A stretch of DNA of 64,000 bases from Streptomyces nitrosporeus (GCF_008704555.1 NZ_CP023702.1:7114001-7178000), one strand, 5' to 3'. Numbered from the stretch's first letter, positions 34,189 through 42,779 are shown. Notes: generated by a model from the sequence alone, not told the origin. A program made the numbers and translations.

Positions 34189-35268
34189 TCAGGGCTGCCC
34201 GGCCCCCGCGGCCCCCGCGGCCGGGCCGCCCGCCGCCCGCGCGGCACACGCCTGGTCCTCGCGGCGGGCGCGGTGCGCCATCCAGGCCGCGACCAGGGCG
34301 CCCGAGATGTTGTGCCATACGGAGAAGACGGCCGCGGGCAGCGCGGCCAGCGGGCTGAAGTGGGCGGTGGCCAGCGAGGCGGCGAGCCCCGAGTTCTGCA
34401 TCCCGACCTCGAAGGCCATCGCGCGAGACGCCGGTCCGCCCAGCCGGGTGAGCTTTCCGGCGCCGTAACCGAGGGCCAGGCCGAGGCCGTTGTGCAGCAC
34501 GACGGCGACCAGCACGGTGAACGCGGCCGACTTGATCGTTCCGGCGCTGCCGGCCACGACGGCACACACGATGGCCGCGATCGCCAGCGACGACAGCCAC
34601 GGCATGAACCCGAGGATACGGTCGACGGCCCTGCCCGCCACGAGCCGCACCACGAGGCCGCCGACCACCGGGAGGAGCACCGTCTTGAGGATGTCCTCCA
34701 CCATGGAACCGGCGTCCACCGGAAGGTAGGTGCCGGCCAGCAGCAGCGTCAGCGGCGGAGTGATCAGCGGGGCGAGCACCGTGGAGACGGTGGCGACCGA
34801 GACCGACAGGGCCACGTCGCCGCGCGCCAGGAACGTCACCACGTTCGAAGCGGTACCGCTCGGCGCGCAGCCGACCAGGATCACGCCGGCGGCCAGCTGC
34901 GGCGGCAGGCCGAGCGCGTGGGCGATGACCCAGCCCAGACCCGGCATGATCACATAGTGCGCGACCAGGCCGATCGCCACGGCCCACGGCCGCTGGGCCA
35001 CGCCCTTGAAGTCCAGCGGAGTCATCGTCAGGCCCATGCAGAACATGACGACGCCCAGCAGGTACGGCACCGACCCGCCCCAGCCCGCAAAGGTCCCCGG
35101 TGCGAGAAGACCGGCCGCACCCGCCGCGAGTACGAGGACGGGGAACACCGTCACGGCGCGCCGTGCCGCTTTGTCGTCGGAGCCCGGCTGATCAGGGGTT
35201 ATCTGTTCGTTCTGCACAGGTGCAACAAGACGCCGCAGGCCGGGCGGCCCGCAAACTCGTCTCGCCAT
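34189..35268 (-). CDS. bile acid:sodium symporter (BASS) family protein
   Basis: About 359 aa with nine or ten membrane helices. Conserved motifs include VVMFCMGLTMTPLDF, VGCAPSGTASNVVTFLARGD (the substrate/sodium-binding crossover) and EVGMQNSGLAASLA. BASS proteins move organic anions such as pantoate, keto acids or thiamine precursors with sodium; the substrate is not inferable here. The start is uncertain. ATG 35268 has TATGGC 6 nt upstream, ATG 35304 and GTG 35217 are in frame, and none has a convincing ribosome site. It converges with the siderophore-interacting gene. Confidence 0.88.
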   Translation of the reverse strand: MARRVCGPPGLRRLVAPVQNEQITPDQPGSDDKAARRAVTVFPVLVLAAGAAGLLAPGTFAGWGGSVPYLLGVVMFCMGLTMTPLDFKGVAQRPWAVAIGLVAHYVIMPGLGWVIAHALGLPPQLAAGVILVGCAPSGTASNVVTFLARGDVALSVSVATVSTVLAPLITPPLTLLLAGTYLPVDAGSMVEDILKTVLLPVVGGLVVRLVAGRAVDRILGFMPWLSSLAIAAIVCAVVAGSAGTIKSAAFTVLVAVVLHNGLGLALGYGAGKLTRLGGPASRAMAFEVGMQNSGLAASLATAHFSPLAALPAAVFSVWHNISGALVAAWMAHRARREDQACAARAAGGPAAGAAGAGQP

Positions 35269-35386
35269 ACGGACGCCATATCCAGTATGTGGTAGGAGCT
35301 CCATGGTCCCGGCCGATGACCCGGAGGCTCGGCCCGCGTTCCCTGCCGCCCCCTTCCCGGCCGCCCGGCCGTGCGGACCGCTCCGG

Positions 35387-35773
35387 TCAGGGCCGGTAGC
35401 GCAACGGGTGATCGGCGGGCACCTCGGTGAGCACGATGCGGTGCCCGTCCGGATCGGCGATCCACATCTCGATCAGCCCCCACGGCTCCCGCACCGGCGG
35501 ACGCAGCACCGGCACCCCGCGGGCCGCCAGTTCCCCGTGGGCCGCCGCGCAGTCGGCGACCTGCATCCAGAGCCGCAGCGTCGGCGTCGCGGTCTCCTCC
35601 GCGCGCCCCGACACCTCAAGGAAGCCGCCCCCGAGGAAGTAGACCGTCCCGCGCTCCGGGCCGGTGCCGAACTCCCGGTACACCTCCAGCCCCAGGGCCC
35701 CTCCGTAGAACTCCCGTGAGGCGTCGGGGTCCCGGGGCCGCAGGAGGATCCGGCTGCTCAGTACGTGAACCAT
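35387..35773 (-). CDS. VOC family (glyoxalase/bleomycin-resistance fold) protein
   Basis: A 128-aa protein with two beta-alpha-beta-beta-beta units: SSRILLRPRDPDASREFYGGALGLE, then WGLIEMWIADPDGHRIVLTE. Potential metal ligands include an early Arg/His region and the Glu in IVLTE. The enzyme activity or ligand is unknown. ATG 35773 has TAGGGT 7 nt upstream and no ribosome site, so the mRNA is probably leaderless. A 14-bp repeat array begins 67 nt upstream. Confidence 0.85.
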   Translation of the reverse strand: MVHVLSSRILLRPRDPDASREFYGGALGLEVYREFGTGPERGTVYFLGGGFLEVSGRAEETATPTLRLWMQVADCAAAHGELAARGVPVLRPPVREPWGLIEMWIADPDGHRIVLTEVPADHPLRYRP

Positions 35774-35780
35774 GGCAGCG

Positions 35781-35786
35781 ACCCTA
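35781..35786 (-). promoter_or_regulatory. leaderless -10 hexamer TAGGGT
   Basis: TAGGGT on the minus strand, 7 nt before ATG 35773 of the VOC gene. Confidence 0.5.
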
Positions 35787-35839
35787 CGCAGCCCCGCCCC
35801 CGCACCGCTACGGCCGGGCGGCGTACGGGCCGCGCACCA

Positions 35840-35909
35840 CGCCCCCGCCCGGCCGCCCCCGCCCGGCCGCCCCCGCCCGGCCGCCCCCGCCCGGCCGCCC
35901 CCGCCCGGC
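35840..35909. repeat. 14-bp tandem repeat, five perfect units
   Basis: CGCCCCCGCCCGGC repeated five times without change, between the ferredoxin stop and the VOC promoter. Confidence 0.9.
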
Positions 35910-35979
35910 CCTCACCGCCCCTCGCGGCGCGTCCCCGCGCCATGGAGCCTGGCGGGGGCGGGTCCCCGGAGGCACCGGC

Positions 35980-36207
35980 TCAGGGGCGCGGCCCGATCAG
36001 CCGCCGCCCGGCACGGACCGAGATCGCCGACGCCGGGCAGGAATCCGCCGCGTCCAGCGCCCGTTCGTCCTCGGGAATGCGCTCCGCGAGCGGTTCCGCC
36101 CGGTCCTCGCCGTCCAGCCGGTACAGCTCGGGCGCGATCCCGGCACACATACCGGACCCCATGCACAGCTCCCGGTCCACCCCGGTCGTCCAGGACACCG
36201 CCCTCAC
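35980..36207 (-). CDS. [3Fe-4S] ferredoxin, partner of the P450
   Basis: A 75-aa ferredoxin of the P450-partner type with three cluster cysteines: C and C in LCMGSGMCAG (about 15 and 21) and one in ADSCPAS. The middle position that would complete a 4Fe-4S cluster is Ala. It passes electrons to a cytochrome P450. GTG 36207 overlaps the P450 TGA stop in a GTGA tetranucleotide, so translation is coupled and the two are one operon. The family usually has 60-75 residues, matching this start. Confidence 0.9.
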   Translation of the reverse strand: MRAVSWTTGVDRELCMGSGMCAGIAPELYRLDGEDRAEPLAERIPEDERALDAADSCPASAISVRAGRRLIGPRP

Positions 36208-37397
36208 CACCCCACCGGCATCTCGCTCGGACCGCGCACCAGCATCCGGTCCTTCCACCGCACGTCACCCGCCACCCTCAGATTGGGGAAGCGTCCGAGC
36301 AGCGCGCCCAGCGCCTCCTGGAGCTCCAGCCTGGCGAGCGGCGCGCCCAGGCAGTGGTGCACCCCGTGTCCGAACCCCAGATGCTGCACACCGGCCCGGG
36401 AGACGTCGAGCCGGCCGGGGCCGTCGAACTTCAGCGCGTCGCGGTTGGCTGCGCCGATCGCGACCAGCACGGGCTCACCGGCCCGGACCAGCGTGCCGCC
36501 GACCTCCACGTCCTCGGTGGCGTACCGGGGGAAGCTCGCACCGCTGCCCAGCGGCACGAAGCGCATCAGCTCCTCGACCGCCCCGCGCAGCAGGCCGGGG
36601 TCCGCGCGGAGCGCCGCCAGCTGCTCCGGGTGGTCGAGCAGCGCGTGCACGAAGTTCGGGATCTGCGTGGCGGTCGTCTCGTGCCCCGCGACGAGGATGC
36701 CGACGCACAGATCGACCAGCTCCCGCTCGCTCAGCCGGTCCCCGGTGTCCCGTGCCTCGATCAGACCCGTCATCAGGTCGGGCCGCGGGTCGCGCCGGTG
36801 GTCCTCGACCAGCCCGGCCATGTAGGCGCGCAGCTCCTCCCTGCTGCGCTGGAACTCCTCGGCCGTCAGGGAACTGGTGGAGAGCGCGGCGTCGCTCCAG
36901 GCCCGGAACCGGGGGCGGTCCTCCTCCGGTACGCCGAGCATGCGGCAGATGACGGCGACCGGGATCGGCAGCGCGTAGTGCTCCACGAGGTCGGCGGGCT
37001 GCCCCATCGCCTCCAGGCCGTCGAGCAGCCGGTGCGCCAGTTCCCGTACCGCCGGGCGCAGCTTCTCCACCTGGTGCACGGTGAACGCCTTCGCCACCAG
37101 CGTCCGCAGCCGGGTGTGCCCGGGCGGGTCCATGCTCAGGATGCCGCTGTCCTGCTGCCCCTGCGTATGGCGCGGCTCGTCGTGCCGCAGCGCCTCCGCC
37201 CGGCTGAAGCGGCGGTCGCCGAGCACCAGGCGGGCGTCGGCGTACCGGGTGGCCAGCCAGGCCGGTTCCCCGTACGCCAGCCGTACGCGTAACAGCCCCG
37301 GCCGCTCCAGTGCCTCCCGGTACGCGTCCGCCAGGCCCAGCCCGTCCGGCTCGTTGAACGGATAGGCGACGGGTGCCTGTCCGGCGGCGATCGTCAT
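36204..37397 (-). CDS. cytochrome P450
   Basis: A 397-aa soluble bacterial P450 similar in pattern to the CYP105/CYP107 groups. The I-helix oxygen-activation motif is AGHETTAT, the K-helix ExxR is EELMR, and the heme-ligand loop is FGHGVHHCLGAPLAR. SMDPPGHTRLR is the conserved C-helix segment. It hydroxylates an unknown small molecule. ATG 37397 follows TGGAGGA at 8 nt; an earlier in-frame ATG at 37481 lacks one. No biosynthetic genes surround it, so a detoxifying or tailoring role cannot be decided. Confidence 0.94.
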   Translation of the reverse strand: MTIAAGQAPVAYPFNEPDGLGLADAYREALERPGLLRVRLAYGEPAWLATRYADARLVLGDRRFSRAEALRHDEPRHTQGQQDSGILSMDPPGHTRLRTLVAKAFTVHQVEKLRPAVRELAHRLLDGLEAMGQPADLVEHYALPIPVAVICRMLGVPEEDRPRFRAWSDAALSTSSLTAEEFQRSREELRAYMAGLVEDHRRDPRPDLMTGLIEARDTGDRLSERELVDLCVGILVAGHETTATQIPNFVHALLDHPEQLAALRADPGLLRGAVEELMRFVPLGSGASFPRYATEDVEVGGTLVRAGEPVLVAIGAANRDALKFDGPGRLDVSRAGVQHLGFGHGVHHCLGAPLARLELQEALGALLGRFPNLRVAGDVRWKDRMLVRGPSEMPVGW

Positions 37398-37549
37398 GGC
37401 GTGTCCTCCAGGTCGTTCGGTGGATGCCATTCGATGATCACGGCCGCCCGGCGACGCGGGCAACAGCGCCTTGTCGGCCACCGGCCGGGGCCCGCCGGCA
37501 GCGCCCCCGGGCGGCCGGGGACACGGCCAACGGGCGGCCGGACCTACCG

Positions 37550-38368
37550 TTACGCGCCCTTGCGGCCCACCGCCACATAGCCCGCGCTGATCACGTCGTC
37601 CTGGCCGGGAACCGGCTCCCCGAGCTCCGGGTGCCAGGCCTCGGCGGCCACGATGCCGGGCTCGACGATCTCCAGGCCGCGGAAGAAGGCGGCGAACTGC
37701 TCACGGCTGCGCGGTGCGAGGGTGAGCGCCTTGGCCTTGTACATCTCGTCGACCTTCCGGGCCTCCTCCGGGTGGAAGTCGGCGGTGAGGTGGGAGATCA
37801 CCATGTAACTCCCCGGAGCCAGCGCGGAGACCAGCCGGTCGACGAGTTCGTAGGCGCCGTCCTCGTCGCTCACGAAGTGCAGCAGGGAGATCAGCGACAG
37901 GACGACCGGCCGGTCGAAGTCCAGCGTCTTCCCGGCCTGTCCGAGAATGGCGTCGACGTCCCGGGCGTCCGCCTGCACGTAGTCGATGGCGCCTTCCGGC
38001 GTGCCCTTCAGCAGGGCCTCGGCGTGCGCCAGCACGATCGGGTCGTGGTCGCAGTACACGACGCGGGTGGCGGGGTCCGCCTCCTGGGCCACCTGGTGCA
38101 GGTTGGGCTCGGTGGGTATCCCCGTGCCGATGTCGAGGAACTGGCGGGCGCCCTGCGCCGCCAGCCAGCGGGTCGCACGGTGCATGAACGCCCGGTTCAC
38201 CCTCGCCATCACCGGCACGGCGGGTTCGACGGCGAGCATCTGACGGCCCATCGCCTCGTCCACCGGATAGTTGTCCTTGCCGCCGAGGAACCAGTCGTAC
38301 ATCCGCGCGGGATGCGGCCGGCTGGTGTCGATGCGCAGGGCGGTGGCGTCGTTCTCCGGTCGGGACAT
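37550..38368 (-). CDS. SAM-dependent methyltransferase, Methyltransf_19 family
   Basis: A 272-aa protein of the Streptomyces-abundant Methyltransf_19 family (formerly DUF574). Signatures are ARMYDWFLGGKDNYPVD near residue 22, the SAM-binding FLDIGTGIPTEPN (about 76-88), VVYCDHDPIVLAHA, and SLLHFV. Substrates are mostly unknown. ATG 38368 follows a CTGGAG segment. It lies upstream of and co-directional with the P450-ferredoxin pair, with 152 nt between. The two genes share a TCGATGATCA-like motif upstream of their starts. Confidence 0.92.
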   Translation of the reverse strand: MSRPENDATALRIDTSRPHPARMYDWFLGGKDNYPVDEAMGRQMLAVEPAVPVMARVNRAFMHRATRWLAAQGARQFLDIGTGIPTEPNLHQVAQEADPATRVVYCDHDPIVLAHAEALLKGTPEGAIDYVQADARDVDAILGQAGKTLDFDRPVVLSLISLLHFVSDEDGAYELVDRLVSALAPGSYMVISHLTADFHPEEARKVDEMYKAKALTLAPRSREQFAAFFRGLEIVEPGIVAAEAWHPELGEPVPGQDDVISAGYVAVGRKGA

Positions 38369-38390
38369 GCGAACTCCAGGGTGCGTCGAA

Positions 38391-38420
38391 GCATCGGATG
38401 ATCAGCTGGCACCCAGAGTA
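38391..38420 (-). promoter_or_regulatory. methyltransferase promoter region with motif shared with the P450 gene
   Basis: TACTCT on the minus strand (38420-38415) fits a -10. The plus-strand motif GCATCGGATGATCA (38391-38404) resembles GCCATTCGATGATCA at 37426-37440 upstream of the P450. Confidence 0.35.
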
Positions 38421-38522
38421 GAGAACGCGGGAACGGAAAGGACCGGCGGCCGATGAGATCGTGGCCGCCGGTCCGTGTTCCGTACCGGGGGAAGGGCGTG
38501 GGCCCGGTGACGGTGGTGCCGC

Positions 38523-38696
38523 TCAGTGCCTGAAGGCGTCCTTCGTCTTCTCCTTGGCCTGGCGGGCGTCGCCCTGGGACTGGTCGACCTGGCCCTCGGC
38601 CACGAGGCGCTCGTTGCCCGTGGCGCGGCCGGCCGCCTCCTTGAGCTTCCCCTTGGCCTGCTCCGTCTTGGCGCGCGTCTTCTCGTCGGCAGACAT
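38523..38696 (-). CDS. CsbD family general stress protein
   Basis: A 57-aa protein that reads MSADEKTRAKTEQAKGKLKE at its start and ends KEKTKDAFRH. The central KGKLKEAAGRATGNERLVAEG is the CsbD signature: Lys/Glu-rich amphipathic helices with a GNERL turn. CsbD proteins are small, hydrophilic and stress-induced; the biochemical role is unknown. ATG 38696 has an AAGGTG site upstream. A GTTT-15-nt-GGTCAC arrangement is visible upstream but is a poor match to the sigmaB consensus. Divergent from the padR gene. Confidence 0.9.
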   Translation of the reverse strand: MSADEKTRAKTEQAKGKLKEAAGRATGNERLVAEGQVDQSQGDARQAKEKTKDAFRH

Positions 38697-38851
38697 GGTC
38701 ACTCACACCTTGCTGTAGTTCGACGTCAGGAACACCTGTCGTGTGACCGTGATCCGGCTCCCCAAACCACTTCGCCCCCACGGACCCCTCCGTCCTTTCC
38801 GGAACGCACCGCCCCGGGTGAGCCATGTCTCACCCGCCCGGCGGCCCTTGT

Positions 38852-38871
38852 CTATGCAACGAGTTGCATAG
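38852..38871. promoter_or_regulatory. PadR operator, perfect inverted repeat
   Basis: CTATGCAAC and GTTGCATAG, perfect 9-bp arms separated by GA, 12 nt before the padR start. It covers the expected promoter spacer and overlaps a TAGCAT hexamer (38869-38874). Confidence 0.8.
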
Positions 38872-38883
38872 CATCATCCGGGT

Positions 38884-39450
38884 ATGGCGCTCGACCACGC
38901 GATCCTCGTGTCCCTCCTGGAGCAGCCGGGCTCCGGCTACGAGCTGGCCCGGCGGTTCGAGCGGTCCATCGGATACTTCTGGACCGCCACACACCAGCAG
39001 ATCTACCGCGTGCTCAAGCGCATGGAGGGCGACGGCCTCCTCGACGTACGGGAGGTCCCGCAGCAGGGGCGGCCGGACAAGAAGGAGTACTCCGTCGCCG
39101 GCCCCGGCCGGGCCGCTCTCGCGCAGTGGCTGCGCGACCCGATCGAGCCCGAGAGCCTCAGGCACGACCTCGCCGTGAAGATCCGGGGCGCCGCCTTCGA
39201 CGACCCGGCGGCGCTGGTGCGCGAGGTCGAGCGGCACCACCGGGCGCACAGCGGCCGGCTCGCGCACTACCTCGCGGGGGAGTCGCGCGACTTCACCGGA
39301 CCCGGCGCCCCGGCACCGCTCGACGCGGGCCAGGAGCTCCAGCACGTCGTGCTGCGCGGCGGGATCGCGTACGAGCGGATGACGATCGCCTGGCTCGACG
39401 ACGTACTCGAGACCCTCCACCGGATCACCGCGCGCGGTCCGGGCGCCTGA
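38884..39450 (+). CDS. PadR family transcriptional regulator
   Basis: A 188-aa PadR repressor with the N-terminal winged helix (LDHAILVSLLEQPGSGYELAR, then THQQIYRVLKRMEGDGLL, and a wing with GRPDKKEYSV) and a C-terminal helical dimerisation domain (about 100-185). PadR proteins usually repress themselves and an adjacent gene until a phenolic or drug-like ligand binds. The strong palindrome just upstream supports autoregulation. No ribosome site; a TAGCAT hexamer lies 9 nt before ATG. It precedes the acyl-CoA dehydrogenase gene by 56 nt. Confidence 0.92.
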   Translation: MALDHAILVSLLEQPGSGYELARRFERSIGYFWTATHQQIYRVLKRMEGDGLLDVREVPQQGRPDKKEYSVAGPGRAALAQWLRDPIEPESLRHDLAVKIRGAAFDDPAALVREVERHHRAHSGRLAHYLAGESRDFTGPGAPAPLDAGQELQHVVLRGGIAYERMTIAWLDDVLETLHRITARGPGA

Positions 39451-39506
39451 CGCGCCCCGGCATCCGGAACCAGACACCGAACCCCTCACACCCGGAAGGC
39501 GCCCTC

Positions 39507-41225
39507 ATGGCCGATCCGCTGCTGTTCCACCCGCACACCTACGACCCGGCGCACTTCGACCCCGAGACGCGCAGACTGCTGCGGGCCACCGTCGACTGGT
39601 TCGAGGACCGCGGCAGGCGCCGGCTGACCGAGGACTACCGGACCCGGGCCTGGCTGGGCGACTTCCTCGGATTCGCCGCGAAGGAACGGCTCTTCGCCAC
39701 CTTCCTGACGCCCGCCTCCGCCGCGACGCGCGAGGACCAGCGCTGGGACACCGCCCGGATCGCCGCGCTCAACGAGATCCTCGGGTTCTACGGCCTCGAC
39801 TACTGGTACGCCTGGCAGGTGACCATCCTCGGCCTCGGCCCGGTCTGGCAGAGCGGCAACGCAGCCGCCCGCGAGCGCGCCGCCGCCCTCCTCGCCGACG
39901 GTGAGGTGTTCGCCTTCGGCCTGTCCGAGCGGGCGCACGGCGCCGACATCTACTCCACCGACATGCTGCTGGAACCGGACGGGAACGGCGGCTTCACGGC
40001 CTCCGGCTCCAAGTACTACATCGGCAACGGCAACGCGGCGGGCCTCGTCTCCGTCTTCGGCAGGCGCACCGATACCGAGGGGCCCGACGGGTACGTCTTC
40101 TTCGCGGCCGACAGCCGCCACCCGGCTTACCACCTGGTGAAGAACGTCGTCGACTCCTCCAAGTACGTCAGCGAGTTCCGCCTCGACGCCTACCCGGTCG
40201 GCCCCGAGGACATCCTGCACACCGGACGCGCCGCCTTCGACGCCGCCCTCAACACCGTCAACGTCGGCAAGTTCAACCTGTGCACCGCCTCGATCGGCAT
40301 CTGCGAGCACGCGATGTACGAGGCCGTCACCCACGCGCACCACCGCGTCCTCTACGGCCGTCCCGTGACCGCCTTCCCGCACGTCCGCCGCGAGCTGACC
40401 GACGCCTACGTACGCCTGGCCGGCATGAAGCTCTTCAGCGACCGGGCCGTCGACTACTTCCGCTCGGCCGGGCCCGACGACCGCCGCTACCTGCTCTTCA
40501 ACCCGATGACCAAGATGAAGGTCACCACCGAGGGCGAGAAGGTCATCGACCTGATGTGGGACGTCATCGCCGCCAAGGGGTTCGAGAAGGACACCTACTT
40601 CGCCCAGGCGGCCGTGGAGATCCGCAGCCTGCCCAAGCTGGAGGGCACGGTGCACGTCAACCTCGCCCTCATCCTGAAGTTCCTCCGCAGCCACCTCCTG
40701 GAACCCGTCGGGTACGAGCCCGTGCCGGCCCGGCCCGACGCCGCCGACGACGCCTTCCTCTTCCGCCAGGGGCCCGCCCGGGGGCTGGGCTCCGTGCGCT
40801 TCCACGACTGGCGCCCGGCCTTCGACGCCTACGCGGGCGTGCCCAACGTCGCCCGCTTCCGCGAGCAGGCCGACGCCCTGTGCGACTTCGTACGCACGGC
40901 CGCGCCGGACGAGGAGCAGAGCCGCGACCTGGACCTCCTGCTCTCCGTCGGCCAGCTCTTCGCCCTCGTGGTGCACGGCCAGCTGATCCTGGAACAGGCC
41001 CGTGCGACGGACCTCGACGAGGACGTCCTCGACGAGCTCTTCGCGGTCCTCGTCCGCGACTTCTCCGCCCACGCCGTCGAACTGCACGGCAAGGACTCCG
41101 CCACCGGGGAGCAGCAGGCCTGGGCGCTCGGGGCCGTACGCCGGCCGGTCGCCGACGTCGCACGCTCGGCGCGGGTCTGGGCACGTGTCGAGGCGCTGGC
41201 GGGGGCCTACGAGATGGCGGAGTGA
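39507..41225 (+). CDS. acyl-CoA dehydrogenase family protein
   Basis: A 572-aa flavoprotein, longer than the usual 380-aa enzymes and resembling the large FadE-type class. The middle domain has FGLSERAHGADIYSTDM and GSKYYIGNGNAAGLVSVFGR, the FAD/substrate beta-domain. The helical C-terminal domain has FNLCTASIGICEHAMYEAVTHA. It would oxidise an acyl-CoA or related thioester with FAD. ATG 39507 follows GGAAGG. It is probably co-transcribed with padR and controlled by it. The natural substrate is unknown. Confidence 0.9.
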   Translation: MADPLLFHPHTYDPAHFDPETRRLLRATVDWFEDRGRRRLTEDYRTRAWLGDFLGFAAKERLFATFLTPASAATREDQRWDTARIAALNEILGFYGLDYWYAWQVTILGLGPVWQSGNAAARERAAALLADGEVFAFGLSERAHGADIYSTDMLLEPDGNGGFTASGSKYYIGNGNAAGLVSVFGRRTDTEGPDGYVFFAADSRHPAYHLVKNVVDSSKYVSEFRLDAYPVGPEDILHTGRAAFDAALNTVNVGKFNLCTASIGICEHAMYEAVTHAHHRVLYGRPVTAFPHVRRELTDAYVRLAGMKLFSDRAVDYFRSAGPDDRRYLLFNPMTKMKVTTEGEKVIDLMWDVIAAKGFEKDTYFAQAAVEIRSLPKLEGTVHVNLALILKFLRSHLLEPVGYEPVPARPDAADDAFLFRQGPARGLGSVRFHDWRPAFDAYAGVPNVARFREQADALCDFVRTAAPDEEQSRDLDLLLSVGQLFALVVHGQLILEQARATDLDEDVLDELFAVLVRDFSAHAVELHGKDSATGEQQAWALGAVRRPVADVARSARVWARVEALAGAYEMAE

Positions 41226-41361
41226 CCGCCTGACGTCCCACCGGCCGGGCACGGGCCGCGGCCGGCGGGACCTGCGGCGGGAGAGCCGGCCGGGTCCGCG
41301 GACGCCCGGACCGGCCGGGCCCGGCCCGCGTGTGCGACGCGGGCCGGGCCCCCGTCCGTTC

Positions 41362-41367
41362 TACCGT
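41362..41367 (+). promoter_or_regulatory. leaderless -10 hexamer TACCGT
   Basis: TACCGT lies 6 nt before ATG 41374; no ribosome site is present. Confidence 0.5.
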
Positions 41368-41373
41368 TCTGCG

Positions 41374-42060
41374 ATGAGGCCCGTCCCCTGGTGGATCCTG
41401 CTCTCCTCCGTGTCCGCACCCGTCCTCCTCGTCGGCGGCTGGGCCGTCTCGGCGGTCCTCCAGGGACCCGGGTACGACCCCGCCTCCGCGACGATCAGCA
41501 CCCTGGCAGCCGACGGAGCCGCCGGCTACTGGGTGATGACCCCGGCCCTGGTCGGCCTGGGCGTCTGCCATGTGGTCACCGCCTGGGGCCTGCGGCCGGC
41601 CGCCCCGGCCGGCCGCGCGGCGCTGGCGGGCGGCGGGCTGACGGCGATGCTGCTGGCCCTCTTCCCGGCGCCGAGCAGCGGGGGATCGCTGGACCACGGG
41701 GTGGTGGTGACCATCGGTTTCTCCCTGCTCGCGCTGTGGCCGGTCCTGGCCGTACGCCGCCTCGCCGACGGCGGCCCGGTCCGCGGCCCAGAGGCCCCGG
41801 ACCGCGCCGGCGCCCCCACCGCTCCCGCCCCGGCGGGGCCGGCGTTCGCCGGGGACGCTCCATGGGGCCTGCGCCCGGGGCCGTCCCTCGTGGCGACCGC
41901 GTTGATGTGGCTGGGCGGCGCCTGGTTCCTGCTCGCGCTGTACGCGCACGACACGGCCGGAGCCGCCGAACGCGTCGTGACCTTCGCGCAGTCGTTCTGG
42001 CCCCTGGTGGTGGTGCTCTCCTGCGTCAGGGCGTCCGGCCGCGACCGGCGCCCGCTGTGA
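41374..42060 (+). CDS. DUF998-type membrane protein
   Basis: A 228-aa protein with six predicted membrane helices. The N-terminal region WWILLSSVSAPVLLVGGWAVSAVLQGPGYDPASATISTLAADG is, in its later part, the diagnostic DUF998 segment after helix 1. A Pro/Ala-rich cytosolic loop (about 130-165) divides the helices 4+2. Function unknown. ATG 41374 follows TACCGT by 6 nt and has no Shine-Dalgarno sequence. It converges with the 214-aa helical protein gene. Confidence 0.85.
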   Translation: MRPVPWWILLSSVSAPVLLVGGWAVSAVLQGPGYDPASATISTLAADGAAGYWVMTPALVGLGVCHVVTAWGLRPAAPAGRAALAGGGLTAMLLALFPAPSSGGSLDHGVVVTIGFSLLALWPVLAVRRLADGGPVRGPEAPDRAGAPTAPAPAGPAFAGDAPWGLRPGPSLVATALMWLGGAWFLLALYAHDTAGAAERVVTFAQSFWPLVVVLSCVRASGRDRRPL

Positions 42061-42131
42061 AGGGGGCGCCCCCGCCCCGGACCGTCCCTGCTCCGGACCG
42101 CCCCCGCCCCGGCCGCGCCCGGGAGAGGCCC

Positions 42132-42776
42132 TCAGCGCCCGCCGGTGTACTCCTCCTGCCTCAGGCGCAGCGCCTCCGACTCCGCGTCCCGCGAGTCCGC
42201 CCCGCGCCCCAGTTCCCTGAGATCGACGGCGAGGTCGTGGAGCGTCCGGGCGAGGAAGGGGCGGTAGGTGCCGGGATCGCTCTCGCACAGAGCGCGGTAG
42301 AGGGCGACCGCCTCCCGTCCGCACTCCACCGCGTCCGGCAGCCGCCCCAGCTCCCCGAGCGGCAGCGCGATGTGGTGCAGGCTCGCCGCGAGACCGGGCA
42401 CGGAGGAGGCGGGCCCGGAGACGGCCAGCGACCGGTGGAGCTCCACCGCCTCCTCGTACACCGGGAGCCAGTCCTCCCACCGGCCCGGCAGACCCCTGCG
42501 CATCGCACGGGCGTTGACGGCCCGGGCGAGCCGGTTCAGGCTTTCGGCGAGCGCCGGGAGGTGCGCCGCACGGTCCTTCGCGGCAGCCGACCGGCGGGCC
42601 CGTACCTCCTCCCGCAGAGCCGACAGCATGTCCGTCCCCGCAGTGTCCGCCCCCGCCGTCTCCACCGTGTCCGCCCCCGTCGTCCCCGCCGTGTCCACCG
42701 TGTCCGTCCCCGCCGTCGTCTCCACCGCGTCCCTTTCTGCCGCCACGGGCCCCGCGTCCAGCTGTCCGGAAGCCAT
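42132..42776 (-). CDS. helical, TPR-like hypothetical protein
   Basis: A 214-aa protein. Residues 17-50 are a Thr/Asp/Ala/Gly low-complexity stretch encoded by near-identical codon repeats. The rest is helical with TPR-like pairs (LAESLNRLARAVNARAM, WLPVYEEAVELHRSLAV, LAASLHHIALPLGELGR, AVECGREAVALYRAL, TLHDLAVDLRELG). It resembles the helical repeats found in Streptomyces tetratricopeptide proteins. The start ATG 42776 is only 3 nt after the TGA of the PPOX gene, so the two are translationally coupled. Internal ATG starts after the low-complexity stretch are possible. Confidence 0.75.
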   Translation of the reverse strand: MASGQLDAGPVAAERDAVETTAGTDTVDTAGTTGADTVETAGADTAGTDMLSALREEVRARRSAAAKDRAAHLPALAESLNRLARAVNARAMRRGLPGRWEDWLPVYEEAVELHRSLAVSGPASSVPGLAASLHHIALPLGELGRLPDAVECGREAVALYRALCESDPGTYRPFLARTLHDLAVDLRELGRGADSRDAESEALRLRQEEYTGGR

Positions 42777-42779
42777 CGC

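Noticed and set aside
36204..38368. P450, ferredoxin and methyltransferase as a biosynthetic gene cluster
   Set aside because: No core synthase, cyclase, NRPS, PKS or terpene gene lies within the window.
38800..38870. A sigmaB promoter for csbD
   Set aside because: GTTT with a 15-nt spacer is present, but the -10 reads GGTCAC instead of GGGTAC; too poor a match.
42062..42073. GGGGGCGCCCCC palindrome after the DUF998 gene as a terminator
   Set aside because: A 12-bp GC palindrome with no loop is common by chance in this DNA.
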